Below are positions 35,755 through 43,886 of a DNA stretch of 64,000 bases, piece after piece. How positions within the stretch are numbered: the stretch's first letter is position 1; each line of letters starts with the position of its first letter. Both the position numbers and the translations under genes were made by a program. The notes below the pieces were generated by a model, which was given only the letters and a program-made list of their open reading frames with translations, was not told the origin of the DNA and did no database searches. This stretch comes from Sphingobium sp. CECT 9361 (GTDB lineage Bacteria > Pseudomonadota > Alphaproteobacteria > Sphingomonadales > Sphingomonadaceae). Location of the stretch: the NCBI RefSeq assembly GCF_918741285.1, contig NZ_CAKKNC010000010.1, positions 1 to 64,000 on the forward strand, given 5' to 3'.

Positions 35755-37059
35755 TCAGCACCATAATCGCTGCGCTAAAATTCTAGCAACCCGACCCATC
35801 TTCAGATCATCAGAGGAAATGCAGACCACAGGTGCGATCAACTCAAGCTTGGGATTCCGGGCGATCTTGGCGGCGCGGTATTCATCGCTCAGGAGCCCCA
35901 TAGCCTCCACGACGAGTTGATGAACTTCGCCGGTGCGGCGCGATCGAGCTTCCAACAGAAAGTCCGGCCGGCAGGGGCCAAGAGGGGTCAACGTGTCGAA
36001 AACGGGCTTCTGGATTGCTATATCCATTCCCTCCCTGGCGAAGGCGCGCCGAGCGTCGAGAAGGACGCGCAAAGCCCTCCGTTCGAAATCCGACTCAACT
36101 GGCACGAAGCGATTGCCGGAGAAGACCGGCTGCGCGTAAGCTCTTAATGGGGCTAAACCTTTCGCTTCGGGATACTGACCTATCAAGATCATAACCAAGA
36201 ATGGCCCTTTTACCGGATTGCCGCTGACTGACGGCGACTGCACCCGATTTGCCACGAGTATCGGATCGGAATCGGCAGGGTAGATTGTCGCTCCCCTGAC
36301 CTGTTGAGCAAATATCGTGAGAAAGCCTTGGGGCGCATGCCCGCGTGGCCATGTGCGGGAGAGCGCTCGAATGCATGCGTAGGCCCGTTTGCTTTCGAGC
36401 GCTTGGGCATGGGTCCACAGGGCTCTGCCAAGCTCGATCCCGGGTGCGATTTCGATCCTTGCAGCGGCAGCGCTTAGCTTCTTGAACTCCAGGCCAATCG
36501 AACGCACGGTCGGTTCTGCAGAGATCGGCGCTATAACATTGAGCCCTGAGACGTTCATCAGCCGCCAAAGGAGGCGAGCTAGTTTTGGAAGCGATGCATT
36601 CCTGGTTCGATCGTCGCTATTATCGTCGTCCGGCCGCTGCGCCAGCTTCTCGGGCGCCGGGCGGAGTGCCTCGAAAAAGCCAGTTGGCGGATCGGCGGGT
36701 GTCTCCGGATTACGCACCTGGCTAATACGGTTGGTGGCTTGATCGCGAAAAAACGGGCAATCGGGTACATGCTCGGCGCGTCCAGAGCCGGTAAGCCGCC
36801 GCAGATAGTAGGTTTCGGCTTCCGATAAGAAAACCGGGAGCAGAATTGGCGGCCTGCAATCGCTGCCGAGGCAATCACAGGCTATCCATTTCTTCCCGAT
36901 GCGTGCCTGCTGCACGAGCATGATGCTCGCCTCCTCATCCGCCCGGGAGTTTCCGCCGACATACCATCGCACGAGCGCCGCCCTAACCGGGGCTGGGAGG
37001 GTGATGCGGGGGCCGCCGAGCCCTTCGCCATATCGATCGATCAGCCACATAAGACGCAC
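35755..37059 (-). CDS. Unknown protein with Cys cluster and PD-(D/E)XK-like C-terminus
   Basis: I do not recognise a named family for this 434-residue protein. Residues ~60-105 carry a cysteine cluster, CDCLGSDCRPP and HVPDCPFF, suggestive of zinc binding. Residues ~330-400 read ALRVLLDARRAF, then GPCRPDFLLEARSRRTG and HQLVVEAMG, which fits the PD...ExK/ExM layout of restriction-endonuclease-like folds (D in RPDF, E in VVEAMG). No signal peptide or membrane helix is seen. It lies between transposons and the transfer operon, transcribed away from the latter. A DNA-processing or entry-protection role is possible; nothing proves it. Confidence 0.75.
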   Translation of the reverse strand: MRLMWLIDRYGEGLGGPRITLPAPVRAALVRWYVGGNSRADEEASIMLVQQARIGKKWIACDCLGSDCRPPILLPVFLSEAETYYLRRLTGSGRAEHVPDCPFFRDQATNRISQVRNPETPADPPTGFFEALRPAPEKLAQRPDDDNSDDRTRNASLPKLARLLWRLMNVSGLNVIAPISAEPTVRSIGLEFKKLSAAAARIEIAPGIELGRALWTHAQALESKRAYACIRALSRTWPRGHAPQGFLTIFAQQVRGATIYPADSDPILVANRVQSPSVSGNPVKGPFLVMILIGQYPEAKGLAPLRAYAQPVFSGNRFVPVESDFERRALRVLLDARRAFAREGMDIAIQKPVFDTLTPLGPCRPDFLLEARSRRTGEVHQLVVEAMGLLSDEYRAAKIARNPKLELIAPVVCISSDDLKMGRVARILAQRLWC

Positions 37060-37158
37060 CTGAAGACAGATTTTCGACGAGGCTTGCCCATTCAGTGCCG
37101 ATTGACAATCACCAATCGCCTGATCTCAACTTGCCCTCGGGCGATTTTGGAGGTGACG

Positions 37159-38181
37159 ATGCGATCAGTTTTCTTCGGAATCATAGCGCTATCAGCGCTG
37201 TGCGAAACTGGATCCCAGGCGCGGGTCTCGACAGCTATTCCGATCAGAGCAGTGCAGCTCATACGGTTGAACGCTATGTCACCCGTGTCATCACCGGCGG
37301 CCGCAGCTGGTGAGACGCCCGCCGTTGCAGGGGGGAACCAAATTGCCGCGCTGAATGATGCTGTAGATGGTGAGGCGGCGTTTCGTGTCCACGATCTGAG
37401 CCGGCGCTGGGTCGAATTCGAAATGAAAGAAAGCTTCCAAGCGCTATGGCGGGAAGGACGATCAGCTGTTGTGGAGAAGGATCTTCTTTTGCAAGTTGAT
37501 GTCGCCCGAACAGACGGCACGCCATCGTCCAGGATCCGTCGGCTACCGCAACCGATCGCTATTCCAGCATGGATGCGCGAAGGCCTAGCTTTCTCAGCTT
37601 CGGCGGTAAGCTTCGTTCCCCAGTGCTCGGCAACTTCCTATCGGCCCGCAGGTTTTCTCAGCGCAGCGGCTGAAAGTCGGCGTTTCGCCTTCTATGCGCT
37701 CATGAGAAACGTCGCTTGCCAATATGGTATCCCAACGGGTCTGTTTGACGCGATGATCATCAGGGAAAGCAACTATCAGCCTGCCGTCTATTCGGCCAAG
37801 AAAGCGTTCGGATTGACTCAGCTCATGCCCGATACGGCGATCGGGCTCGGCGTGGACCGCTACGATACCGTGCAAAATCTGCGTGGGGGAGCCAAATATC
37901 TCCGGCAACAGCTCGACCGTTTTGGACAGGTCCATCTCGCGCTTGCTGCCTACAACGCGGGTCCTGGGCGCGTGCGCAATGGTATGGTGCCGCGGATCAC
38001 AGAGACCGTGGCCTATGTCGATAACGTACTTCTGAATTGGCAGCGGCTTTCCGGTTTTGCCACACCGGCGATGAGCGCACGTTTCGGCAGTGTGCCTGTG
38101 AACCCGCCTAACGCGCTCGTTCGGTCCGCCTCTGTCTCAACCTACCAAGCGTCTCATAACTCGAGGTGGACCGGCGATTGA
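37159..38181 (+). CDS. Lytic transglycosylase (VirB1/SLT-like) of the transfer system
   Basis: The start ATG 37159 has GGAGGTGA just upstream. The 340-residue product has a signal peptide (MRSVFFGIIALSALCETGSQ, then A) and a long N-terminal unknown region. The SLT domain at about residues 195-310 has the catalytic glutamate in DAMIIRESNYQP, KAFGLTQLMPDTAIGLGV, NLRGGAKYLRQQLDRFGQ and LAAYNAGPGRV. It opens peptidoglycan locally so that the secretion channel can be assembled. The gene stands 480 bases ahead of traA, separated by an operator-rich gap. Confidence 0.88.
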   Translation: MRSVFFGIIALSALCETGSQARVSTAIPIRAVQLIRLNAMSPVSSPAAAAGETPAVAGGNQIAALNDAVDGEAAFRVHDLSRRWVEFEMKESFQALWREGRSAVVEKDLLLQVDVARTDGTPSSRIRRLPQPIAIPAWMREGLAFSASAVSFVPQCSATSYRPAGFLSAAAESRRFAFYALMRNVACQYGIPTGLFDAMIIRESNYQPAVYSAKKAFGLTQLMPDTAIGLGVDRYDTVQNLRGGAKYLRQQLDRFGQVHLALAAYNAGPGRVRNGMVPRITETVAYVDNVLLNWQRLSGFATPAMSARFGSVPVNPPNALVRSASVSTYQASHNSRWTGD

Positions 38182-38660
38182 CGAGATTTTTAGAGCATCT
38201 CGTATTTATGCGTTCCGGTAGAGTGACGGCGGAGGCTCTCTGTCGAAAGTTGCAATAGGTCCATGGATGGATCCAGAACGTAATTGCAGAGGCCTGCTCG
38301 AATGTTCCCTCCCATCCGAGCGAAAAAGCCTGCCGAACTCCAGATCCCGATGCTGATCCCAAAGTGCGATTCTAGCGGATCAAATTCACGACTCGGTAGA
38401 GCACGATACTTCGAAAATTTCGGAAGGTGCACTGTTCGGTAAACAGGACGCTCCGTCCTGCCAACGAGGACGTTACGCCCCGATTTAACGGACACAAAGT
38501 CCCCAGGTTCGGGACGTTCTGTCCCGCAATTGCGGATTGGCTGAGGGTGTTCGCAAGAATCGCTCAGACCGACGGATAGCTTCGTTGCAAACAGAGTTTG
38601 GCGACCTGCAATCTTTCATCGGGCGCGGATCAGTCGCGTTCCGTTTGAAGGGAAACTCTT
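38182..38660. other. Control region ahead of the tra operon
   Basis: This 479-base gap holds three palindromes (listed separately) and the ribosome binding site of traA (AAGGGAAACTCTT before 38661). Weak frames exist, including a 101-codon minus-strand frame at 38190-38495 that starts with GTG inside the palindrome region. I do not call it a gene. Confidence 0.5.
38444..38535. promoter_or_regulatory. Paired dyads upstream of traA
   Basis: CAGGACG-CTC-CGTCCTG (38444-38460) and CGGGACGTTCTGTCCCG (38510-38526) are two related 17-base dyads whose centres are 66 bases apart. CCGCAATTGCGG (38524-38535) is a third, perfect 12-base palindrome overlapping the second. Two similar dyads at helical spacing ahead of a 20-kb operon suggest binding by a dimeric repressor or activator of transfer. 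No regulator gene is obvious next to them. Confidence 0.5.
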
Positions 38661-38981
38661 ATGCAGTCTGTCCGCAAGAACAGCGGCCGTGCGGAGCTGG
38701 CGGTCCTCGCCCTCATCGCACTCGCGCTGGCTCTGTTCATGTTTGCCGGTCCCGCATCCGCCGGCGCCGACACTACCTTCGACACCGCCCTGACGAAGTT
38801 TACCGACTTCCTTGAAGGATCGGGCGGCAAAATCATTACCGTCCTGTCGCTCGCCGGCGGCATCGTCGCTCTCGCATCGGGTCGCTTCTCGATGGGCCAG
38901 ATAGCGATCCCGGTCGGCGTCGGTGTCGGCGCGGGCACCGGTATTCCGATCGTCACTTCCACCGTCACCGCAACGATCTGA
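38661..38981 (+). CDS. traA: F-type conjugative pilin TraA
   Basis: The 106-residue preprotein has a long basic and hydrophobic leader with probable cleavage after AGPASA, before GADTTFDTAL. The mature ~70-residue part carries two hydrophobic helices (IITVLSLAGGIVALASG and IAIPVGVGVGAGTGIPIVTS), the layout of F/VirB2-type pilins. It is the first gene of the traA-L-E-K-B series, which confirms its identity. The leader peptidase may be the S26 enzyme encoded at 47472-48008. Confidence 0.82.
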   Translation: MQSVRKNSGRAELAVLALIALALALFMFAGPASAGADTTFDTALTKFTDFLEGSGGKIITVLSLAGGIVALASGRFSMGQIAIPVGVGVGAGTGIPIVTSTVTATI

Positions 38982-39039
38982 AGGGCCCGACGGCTGGTCG
39001 GAATAGCAGATCCGGCCGGCTTTGGGGGAGGGTGGTGCA

Positions 39040-39330
39040 ATGGCTGCGGACAAGTATGTCATACCGTCTCATCTGGACGATCCCGAGCTAATCGGGCTGT
39101 GGACGCTAGATGAATTCCTGGCGATGGTTATCCCGTTCGTCTGGGGAATCCTGTCTCAGCATATCCTTCTCGGCATGTTGCTCGCGGGCGGCGGTTGGTG
39201 GGGATTGAAGAAGGCTAAGGCAGGTCGGGCGGCTTCCTGGCTACTCCACATGGCCTATTGGCATCTTCCGGCCGGGTTCACCGGCATGAAGGCCACACCA
39301 CCCTCCTATCTTCGACTGATGGCAGGGTAA
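39040..39330 (+). CDS. traL: Conjugative transfer protein TraL
   Basis: The 96-residue protein from ATG 39040 (GGGAGGG upstream) begins with a soluble HLDDPELIGLWTLDEFLAMV segment, followed by a membrane hairpin (IPFVWGILSQHILLGMLLAG) and a second region HMAYWHLPAGFTGMKATPPS. This is the TraL/VirB3 pattern. It is an inner-membrane channel component that usually partners the TraC ATPase. traE begins 1 base after its stop. Confidence 0.88.
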   Translation: MAADKYVIPSHLDDPELIGLWTLDEFLAMVIPFVWGILSQHILLGMLLAGGGWWGLKKAKAGRAASWLLHMAYWHLPAGFTGMKATPPSYLRLMAG

Positions 39331-39331
39331 G

Positions 39332-39898
39332 ATGGAGATCTCCCACACTCACGCGCAGAGCCAGCGCGTCCTGCGGCAGCGGAACCTGCTGGTGTTGGTC
39401 GCATCGGCGCTTGGCGCTCTCGCTGCGATCCTGCTGCTGGTTACAGCGACGCGGGATCGAGAGGTGGTCCTGCAGCCCGTGCTTGGTTCAGCGCTAGCGG
39501 TGAGCAGCGCGGGCGTCTCGCGGGAATATCTGGAGCTGATCACGCGCGACACAGCGGTGCTCACGCTCGATCGCAGCCCCTCCAACCTCGAATATTGGAT
39601 GAAGTCGGTTCTCGATATCACCGCGCCCAGTGCGCAGGGGAAGATCCGCGCCGAGCTGATGAAGATCGTGAATGAGCAGCGCGGCTCGTCGATCTCCCAA
39701 TTCTTCACGATCCAGACGATGGAAATCGACCCGAAGAATCTGTGGTCCACCGTCACCGGCGACCTCCACACGATCGTCGGCAACAAGGTCGTGTCCAAGG
39801 AGCGACGCACCTTCCGCTTCGATTGGCAATATTCCGGACTGTCCCTGAAGCTTGTGGGCTTCGGCATGGTGACGACCGGCAAGGAAAAGGATCAGTGA
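39332..39898 (+). CDS. traE: Conjugative transfer protein TraE
   Basis: The 188-residue VirB8-like protein has a single N-terminal membrane helix (NLLVLVASALGALAAILLLV) and a periplasmic domain with YLELITRDTAVLTLDRSPSN and FTIQTMEIDPKNLWSTVTGD. It sits in the inner-membrane complex and nucleates assembly. Its stop overlaps the start of traK by one base (TGATG). Confidence 0.9.
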   Translation: MEISHTHAQSQRVLRQRNLLVLVASALGALAAILLLVTATRDREVVLQPVLGSALAVSSAGVSREYLELITRDTAVLTLDRSPSNLEYWMKSVLDITAPSAQGKIRAELMKIVNEQRGSSISQFFTIQTMEIDPKNLWSTVTGDLHTIVGNKVVSKERRTFRFDWQYSGLSLKLVGFGMVTTGKEKDQ

Positions 39899-40701
39899 TG
39901 TCGGTCTTTGCCATCGGCAGTGCCGCGCTCGGCGCCGTCTTCCTTTCGCGCTTTTACTGTTATCTGAGCCGATTCATGGGGGCGGCCTTGTTGGTGGTGA
40001 GCGTCATGCTCACCGCCGCGCCGGCCTGGGCCGACCAGACAGTGATGGCGGCCGACGGTAGTCAGGTAGATTGCGCCGCTTCCGCAAAGGATCTGACGCG
40101 GATCAGCCTGGTCGAGGACGAGTTTGCATCCGTCTCAAAGATCTCGACGGGCAATCCCCAGGACGACTTCTCCGTCGTCAACGAACCGGTGCGTGGGGAC
40201 ATCTACTTGTCGGTGCCCGAGGGTTTCGGTCGGCAGGCACTGTCGTTCTTCGCGACCAGCAAGCGGGGTTACGTCTACAAGTTCGTGTGCCGCATTGCCG
40301 GAGAACAGGCCGTCCAGGTGTTCATATCGAACCCGGCGATCGCCAAGGACAAGGCGGGTGAGGCAGCGCCGCAAGTGGCTGAGGCGAGCCCGCAGGACGG
40401 TGCAGTCGAACTCGTACAGGCGATGTACTCGAACCAGGTGGTCGACGGGTACGAGATGCGTCAGCGTGCGCTTCGCCCGGTCTATGTCGGCAACCTCAAG
40501 GTTCAGATGATCGCAGAATATCGCAGCGCAGACCTTATCGGCCGCGTTCTGCGCATCGAAAACAAGAGCGCGGCGCCGATCACCCTGACCGAGACCGCGG
40601 TGGCGCCAAGCAGCGCGCTGGCTGTCTCGATAGCGGAGCCGAAGCTCGATCCAGGGAAGGTCACGACGGCCTACCTCGTCCTGCAAAACGGGAGGCAATG
40701 A
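39898..40701 (+). CDS. traK: Conjugative transfer protein TraK (secretin-like)
   Basis: From ATG 39898 the protein is 267 residues with a signal sequence ending near APAWA and a beta-rich VirB9/secretin-like body (RGDIYLSVPEGFGRQALSFF, TSKRGYVYKFVCRIAGEQAV, VQMIAEYRSADLIGRVLRIE). TraK makes the outer-membrane core ring with TraV and TraB. A longer upstream frame only shadows traE. Confidence 0.88.
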   Translation: MSVFAIGSAALGAVFLSRFYCYLSRFMGAALLVVSVMLTAAPAWADQTVMAADGSQVDCAASAKDLTRISLVEDEFASVSKISTGNPQDDFSVVNEPVRGDIYLSVPEGFGRQALSFFATSKRGYVYKFVCRIAGEQAVQVFISNPAIAKDKAGEAAPQVAEASPQDGAVELVQAMYSNQVVDGYEMRQRALRPVYVGNLKVQMIAEYRSADLIGRVLRIENKSAAPITLTETAVAPSSALAVSIAEPKLDPGKVTTAYLVLQNGRQ

Positions 40702-40702
40702 C

Positions 40703-42028
40703 ATGGCCTTGGCCGATCTTCTCAAGCGCAAGCGCCCCCCCCTGGACGGCGGCGCCGAGGAAGGGGTCTCTCCGATCTCGAGCGATCTCACCGCCAATGA
40801 GAGTGTCCGCAAGAAGCAGCGGATGCTGCTCGCCGGCGTCGCTGCGGTCGGCCTGGTCGGCTCGTCATTCTGGATCTTTGGAGATGATGGCAGCGAAACC
40901 GGCCCGGCCGGGGATGAGGCCGCCAAGGTCGAAGTGTCGACCAAGGACATGGTCAACAAGAACCTCAATCAGCAGGAGTGGATGGCACTCTCTGAGAACC
41001 AGATGCAGTCGGTGGAGAACCAGCTGAAATCGGTCAACGGACAGCAGCAGCGCATGGACCAGCTCGCCCAGCAGATCGAGCTTCTCGCGGGCCAGAACCA
41101 GGCAATGCAGGCTGATGGCGCCCGGGTTTTGTCGGCGTACCAGCAGGAAAACGATCAGCTTCGCCGCGAGGTCGCTACCAGCCGGGCGGCGCCCACACCG
41201 GCCCCTGGCCCGGCCGCGATGTACGGGCCGGGAGGCACCCAGGCTTACCAGCGGCCCGATACGGCTGCAGGCGCGCGCGCGATCCCGGTCAGCACCAGCG
41301 CCGAGGTTAAGATGGTCAGCTTCCAGACCGCGGACAGCGGAACCGCGACCCGGGTTGCGAAGGGAACGACTACTTATACCGACAGCATCAACTATCTGCC
41401 GCCGAACAGCTTCGCGAGCGCCAAGGTCATCGTTGGGGTCGACGCGAGCGCGGGGGTCAACAGCCAGACCGATCCGTTGCCGGTCGTGCTGCGCGTCACC
41501 GGGCCGGCGCGGTCGGTATATCAGAACGGTCGGCTGCTCACGACGAAGATCGAAGGCTGCCTGATCAACGGCGCGGCACGTGGGGATCTCTCCAGCGAGA
41601 AGGTCTACGTCAAACTGCAGAAGATGACCTGTCCGCAACCGGGCGGCCGCTACGCTGTATCGGAGGTCAAGGGTTTCATCGCGTTTGGCGGCAAAACCGG
41701 CGTGCGCGGTAGAGTGGTCAGCCGTGAGGGATCGCTTGCGATGCAGGCGTTCTTGGCTGGCTTGGTCAGCGGTGGCGGTAACGCACTCAACACCGCCTTC
41801 AATCAGCCGCTCGCGAGCATCAGCTCCAATGGGGAAGGGGGCCTCGACCGAACGCCCAATTTCGGCAGCGTCGGCTTGCGCGCGCTCGGTGGCGGCGCCG
41901 CGGAATCCGGCAAGGACGTCTCAAAATATCTGATTGAGCGCGCCGAACAATATCAGCCCGTAATCGAAATGCCGACGGGCATCGACGTTGAAATCGTCTT
42001 CCTGGAGGGTGTGTATGTCCGTAATTAA
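40703..42028 (+). CDS. traB: Conjugative transfer protein TraB (VirB10-like)
   Basis: The 441-residue scaffold protein has a cytoplasmic N-terminus and one membrane helix (MLLAGVAAVGLVGSSFWIFG). A Gln-rich coiled coil at ~85-150 follows (QMQSVENQLKSVNGQQQRMD). The VirB10/TrbI barrel domain contains NYLPPNSFASAKVIVGVDAS, GRLLTTKIEGCLINGAARGD and IERAEQYQPVIEMPTGIDVE. It spans both membranes and opens the channel in response to ATPase activity. Full length. Confidence 0.92.
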   Translation: MALADLLKRKRPPLDGGAEEGVSPISSDLTANESVRKKQRMLLAGVAAVGLVGSSFWIFGDDGSETGPAGDEAAKVEVSTKDMVNKNLNQQEWMALSENQMQSVENQLKSVNGQQQRMDQLAQQIELLAGQNQAMQADGARVLSAYQQENDQLRREVATSRAAPTPAPGPAAMYGPGGTQAYQRPDTAAGARAIPVSTSAEVKMVSFQTADSGTATRVAKGTTTYTDSINYLPPNSFASAKVIVGVDASAGVNSQTDPLPVVLRVTGPARSVYQNGRLLTTKIEGCLINGAARGDLSSEKVYVKLQKMTCPQPGGRYAVSEVKGFIAFGGKTGVRGRVVSREGSLAMQAFLAGLVSGGGNALNTAFNQPLASISSNGEGGLDRTPNFGSVGLRALGGGAAESGKDVSKYLIERAEQYQPVIEMPTGIDVEIVFLEGVYVRN

Positions 42029-42899
42029 TTGGATGCGCGGCAGGATCGGCATCTCGATCCCGGTGTTCGTGCTGATGGTCGCACCAGTCGTCGGCCCGGT
42101 CAGCTACGCGCTCGCTCGAGAGATTTCTGGTCCATCAGATGACAAGGTTGCGCAGCTCATCAAAGCGCGACTGCCGAAAACCCCGCTGACCAAGGTCGAC
42201 TGCAACAAGGTCGGTGATCTCTGCGAGGTCACGGCCGGCGCGAACCTCTTCTACGTCGACCGGGGCGCGCGCTATCTCATTATCGGCCGTGTTTACGACA
42301 TGGAGACGCGCCAGGACCTGACCGCAGCGCGGCTTCTCGAGATCAACCCCGACATGCTGGTGGGTGGCGCTGCGAAGGCCAATGCGGCGGCGGCCGAGGC
42401 ACCGGACGAGGCCGCTCCTGAGGTGTCGGCGGCGAGGGGAGGTGTCGGTAGAACGACATTACCGGTGCGCCCTGTGGAGCTCAACCTGACGGGTTTGCCC
42501 GCGGAGGGGGCGATTGTCTGGGGCAACCGGGCCGCCAGGCAGACCGTTACCGTCTTTACCGACTTCCGCTGCAGCTATTGCCGCGCCCTCACAAATGTCC
42601 TTCGCAGCATGGACGTGAGGGTCGTGGAGCGACCGATCTCGGTTCTCGGCAGCCGGGACATTGCCGACCGGGTCTATTGCTCGAAAAACCAGGAAGAGGC
42701 GCTGCACGCTGCCTATGCAGGCGAGCCGGTCAAGGCCCCGGGTGCGTGCGATACCAAGGGACTCGATGCGAATGAGAAGTTCGCCCAGAGGCATGGGCTG
42801 AGCGGGACGCCCGTCATCGTACGAAGCGACGGCGCAATGCTCGAGGGCTATCGTCCCAAGGAGTTCCTGGAAGCCTGGCTCAAGGGCGCCAAGTCGTGA
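42015..42899 (+). CDS. dsbC: DsbC-like disulphide isomerase of the transfer system
   Basis: The start ATG 42015 follows GGAGGGTGT and overlaps traB by 14 bases. The 294-residue product has an N-terminal signal/anchor (FVLMVAPVVGPVSYALA), a DsbC-type dimerisation region with VDCNKVGDLCEVTAG, a proline/alanine linker, and a thioredoxin domain with the active site FRCSYCRAL and a cis-proline at LSGTPVIV. It would fold the many cysteine-rich Tra proteins (TraN, TraU, TraV) encoded in the operon. The long linker at ~125-160 is unusual. Confidence 0.85.
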   Translation: MSVINWMRGRIGISIPVFVLMVAPVVGPVSYALAREISGPSDDKVAQLIKARLPKTPLTKVDCNKVGDLCEVTAGANLFYVDRGARYLIIGRVYDMETRQDLTAARLLEINPDMLVGGAAKANAAAAEAPDEAAPEVSAARGGVGRTTLPVRPVELNLTGLPAEGAIVWGNRAARQTVTVFTDFRCSYCRALTNVLRSMDVRVVERPISVLGSRDIADRVYCSKNQEEALHAAYAGEPVKAPGACDTKGLDANEKFAQRHGLSGTPVIVRSDGAMLEGYRPKEFLEAWLKGAKS

Positions 42900-43885
42900 G
42901 CGGCCGGTTGATCCGATTGGCGATGGTCCGGGCGCTCATGGGCACCGGAGCACTGGCAGCGCTGAACGGCTGCGCCACCTTCGGCAGCAATGTCAGTGGC
43001 AGCTTCTCCTGCGCCGCGCCCGACGGCATCTGCGCGCCCTCCTCGTCGATCGACAATCGCGCCCTGGTCATGATCGCAGGGGATAGCGGCGGCGCCGATG
43101 TCTTGCCGGCCGGCCCTTACATGGAACCGAGATCGAAGCCGAAGACAGCGCGCACGGCCGCCGTTGGTCAGCGCTTGTCGATTGGTCAGCCTGACCCGCG
43201 GCGCACCCAGGAGCGCGTGCTGCGGATCGTATTCCAGCCCTATATCGATGAGCAAGGCCGGCTGCACGAGGCGAGCGCAATCCATGCGGTCGTCCAGAGC
43301 GGTGAGTGGCAACAGCAGGCGGTGGCGTCTGCAACCGCCATTCCCGATCGCAATGCCAGGGCTATGGTTCCTGCGCCGGTATCACTTGCCGAGGCCGTCG
43401 ATCGTGCCGATCCTGCGTTCGCCGAGGTGGCGGCCGTCGATCCCAACCTGCCCGATCCAGCCGTGATCGCCGCCGCCCGCGCGCGCTCGGCCGACCCGGT
43501 CGGAGCGATCAAGTCAGAGGTCGCGGCCCGTCTGGCCCCAAAGGCGGGCCGCATGCCCACACTGCAGGCACCTGCAGTCCAGGCGAGCCCGATCGCGCGC
43601 CGGGTCGAGGGCGCGCCAGCCACGGCTTCCCCCCGGGGGGTCGAGGATACCGGCATGCATCCAAAACCCACCGGCGCCGTCGCCACACCCAAGTCGAAGA
43701 TCACGATCGGGCAAGAGGCCGCGCCCCGTGTGAAAGCGAGCCCCGAATATCAGGCGGGCGCGACCCAGGCGGAGGACAGCGCGCGCGCTGCCGCTGCGAC
43801 GGCCGTGCTTCCCGACGCCAAGCCATCCGTCAAACCGACCGTGCGAGCGGCCGGTTTCCCTGCCGCCGTGCCGGAGGACAACTGA
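42896..43885 (+). CDS. traV: Outer-membrane lipoprotein TraV
   Basis: The GTG start at 42896 overlaps the previous stop. The 329-residue protein has a lipobox LNGC (residues ~23-26) followed by ATFGSNVSGSFSCAAPDGIC, the conserved TraV cysteine motif. The region after residue ~190 is low-complexity Ala/Pro-rich, making it roughly twice the length of F TraV. Together with TraK and TraB it builds the outer-membrane core complex. Confidence 0.85.
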   Translation: MSGRLIRLAMVRALMGTGALAALNGCATFGSNVSGSFSCAAPDGICAPSSSIDNRALVMIAGDSGGADVLPAGPYMEPRSKPKTARTAAVGQRLSIGQPDPRRTQERVLRIVFQPYIDEQGRLHEASAIHAVVQSGEWQQQAVASATAIPDRNARAMVPAPVSLAEAVDRADPAFAEVAAVDPNLPDPAVIAAARARSADPVGAIKSEVAARLAPKAGRMPTLQAPAVQASPIARRVEGAPATASPRGVEDTGMHPKPTGAVATPKSKITIGQEAAPRVKASPEYQAGATQAEDSARAAAATAVLPDAKPSVKPTVRAAGFPAAVPEDN

Positions 43886-43886
43886 C

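Noticed and set aside
38190-38495. 101-codon minus-strand frame before traA
   Set aside because: Starts with GTG inside the dyad region and lacks a ribosome binding site; kept only as a remote possibility.
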